From Parvularia atlantis (lineage: Eukaryota; Opisthokonta; Rotosphaerida): a stretch of DNA of 14,747 nt. Where the stretch lies: assembly GCA_943704415.1 (NCBI GenBank), contig CALSCO010002264.1, forward strand, positions 1 through 14,747. Reading direction: 5' to 3'. The position numbers and the translations under genes are program-made. The notes below the pieces were generated by a model. It was not told where the DNA came from and ran no database searches. It was given only the letters and a program-made list of their open reading frames with translations. Positions 14,282 to 14,747 of this stretch are shown one piece after another (position 1 is the first letter of the stretch; each line of letters starts with the position of its first letter).

Positions 14282-14747
14282 ATGTTCAATGACGAGGACG
14301 ACGACGGCGGCGCCTTTGCCCGCGGCCCGCGCGGCGGCGGCGGCGGGCGGCGCGACTACGACGACAACGACGACGGCGATCGGTGCGCCGGATCGGTTGA
14401 GTGCGGCAAGCGGCTGCGCGTGACGGCCGATCGCAGCCCGCGCCGCCCGAACGTCGCACGGGACCGTGACGAGGGCGATGCGCCGCCACGACGCGAGCGG
14501 CCCGCGATCAGTGCGGCGCCACCGTGCGGCAGTGCGCGCGGGCGAGGCGTGACGTGCACGTGCGCGTGCGCAGACGAGCCGATGCCGCCGCTGTACTCGA
14601 TCCACCGCGGCAAGGTCATGTCGGTGCAGGAGTACGGCGCGTTTGTGCAGATGGACGGGTACCAGCGGCACGGGCTCGTGCACGTGTCGCAGCTGTCGAA
14701 CGCGCACGTCGACACGGCGCGAGATGCGTCGCCCGCGCTGCCCCCCC
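14282..14747 (+). CDS. S1 RNA-binding domain protein, ZCCHC17/pNO40-like, 3' end outside window
   Basis: Exons proposed: 14282..14382, 14437..14531 and 14574 to beyond the window. The first two encode a low-complexity acidic, Gly- and Arg-rich leader (MFNDEDDDGGAFARGPRGGG onward). The third reads MPPLYSIHRGKVMSVQEYGA, then FVQMDGYQRHGLVHVSQLS, a typical S1 OB-fold beta-1 to beta-4. The motif order LPxLY..G.V...GAF......HGLVH resembles ZCCHC17 more than Prp22/DHX8, which has extra residues before GLVH. Both proposed introns (54 and 42 nt) have GTGCGC donors and TGAC branch motifs, yet are multiples of three without stops, so retaining them would also give an open frame; the 42-nt one is the less certain. 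ZCCHC17 is a nucleolar/splicing-linked protein; function here is inferred. Confidence 0.7.
   Translation, partial: MFNDEDDDGGAFARGPRGGGGGRRDYDDNDDGDRCAGSVECGKRLRVTADRSPRRPNVARDRDEGDAPPRRERPAISAAPPCGSARGRGVTCTCACADEPMPPLYSIHRGKVMSVQEYGAFVQMDGYQRHGLVHVSQLSNAHVDTARDASPALPP

Noticed and set aside
1-14747. tRNA, rRNA, snRNA genes, transposons and bacterial or viral cassettes
   Set aside because: No cloverleaf with A/B boxes, conserved rRNA segment, transposase or integrase motif, or terminal repeats were seen on either strand; the eye can miss divergent small RNAs.

Overview
The window is nuclear DNA from a very GC-rich, compact eukaryotic genome. The genes encode eukaryotic housekeeping proteins (19S proteasome ATPase, P5A ATPase, GYF protein, SET/MYND protein, dCMP deaminase). 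They are interrupted by very short introns, mostly 46-71 nt, with clear YTNAY branch points. Genes alternate strand, with only 33-131 nt between coding sequences. This fits a fungus. My best guess is a GC-rich basidiomycete yeast, Malassezia-like Ustilaginomycotina; the family features support a fungus well and the genus only weakly.

Layout: the 3' end of RPT1 (+); a 313-nt gap; a parvulin of the PIN4/Par14 type (+, 6 exons); SPF1, the ER P5A ATPase (-, 22 exons, 1192 aa); a GYF-domain translation-repressor-like protein (+, 10 exons, 940 aa); a DHRS7-type short-chain dehydrogenase (-, 3 exons); a TPR/MYND/SET lysine methyltransferase-like protein (+, one exon); a ZNF706-type small zinc-finger protein (+, 3 exons, 77 aa); dCMP deaminase (-, 3 exons, 349 aa); and the start of an S1-domain protein resembling ZCCHC17/pNO40 (+, cut by the window end). 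Gene models were built by hand: splice sites were chosen so that reading phase and family motifs both continue. No operon or shared pathway is evident. The neighbours are unrelated housekeeping genes, paired divergently over tiny shared promoters or convergently over short 3' spacers.

I see no mobile element, RNA gene, CRISPR array or defence-like cassette, so this is not an obvious new gene system. The outstanding signal is in the splicing code. Of 44 complete introns modelled, 33 have a GTGCG donor instead of GTATG/GTAAG, and 6 (about 14%) appear to be GC-AG introns. The space between branch point and acceptor is often an alternating GC tract rather than a pyrimidine tract. Eight introns are multiples of three with no in-frame stop, so retaining them would be silent in frame. 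One gene, the SET protein, has no introns at all in this intron-dense setting. A possible small antisense gene in the 398-710 gap is the main unannotated candidate.
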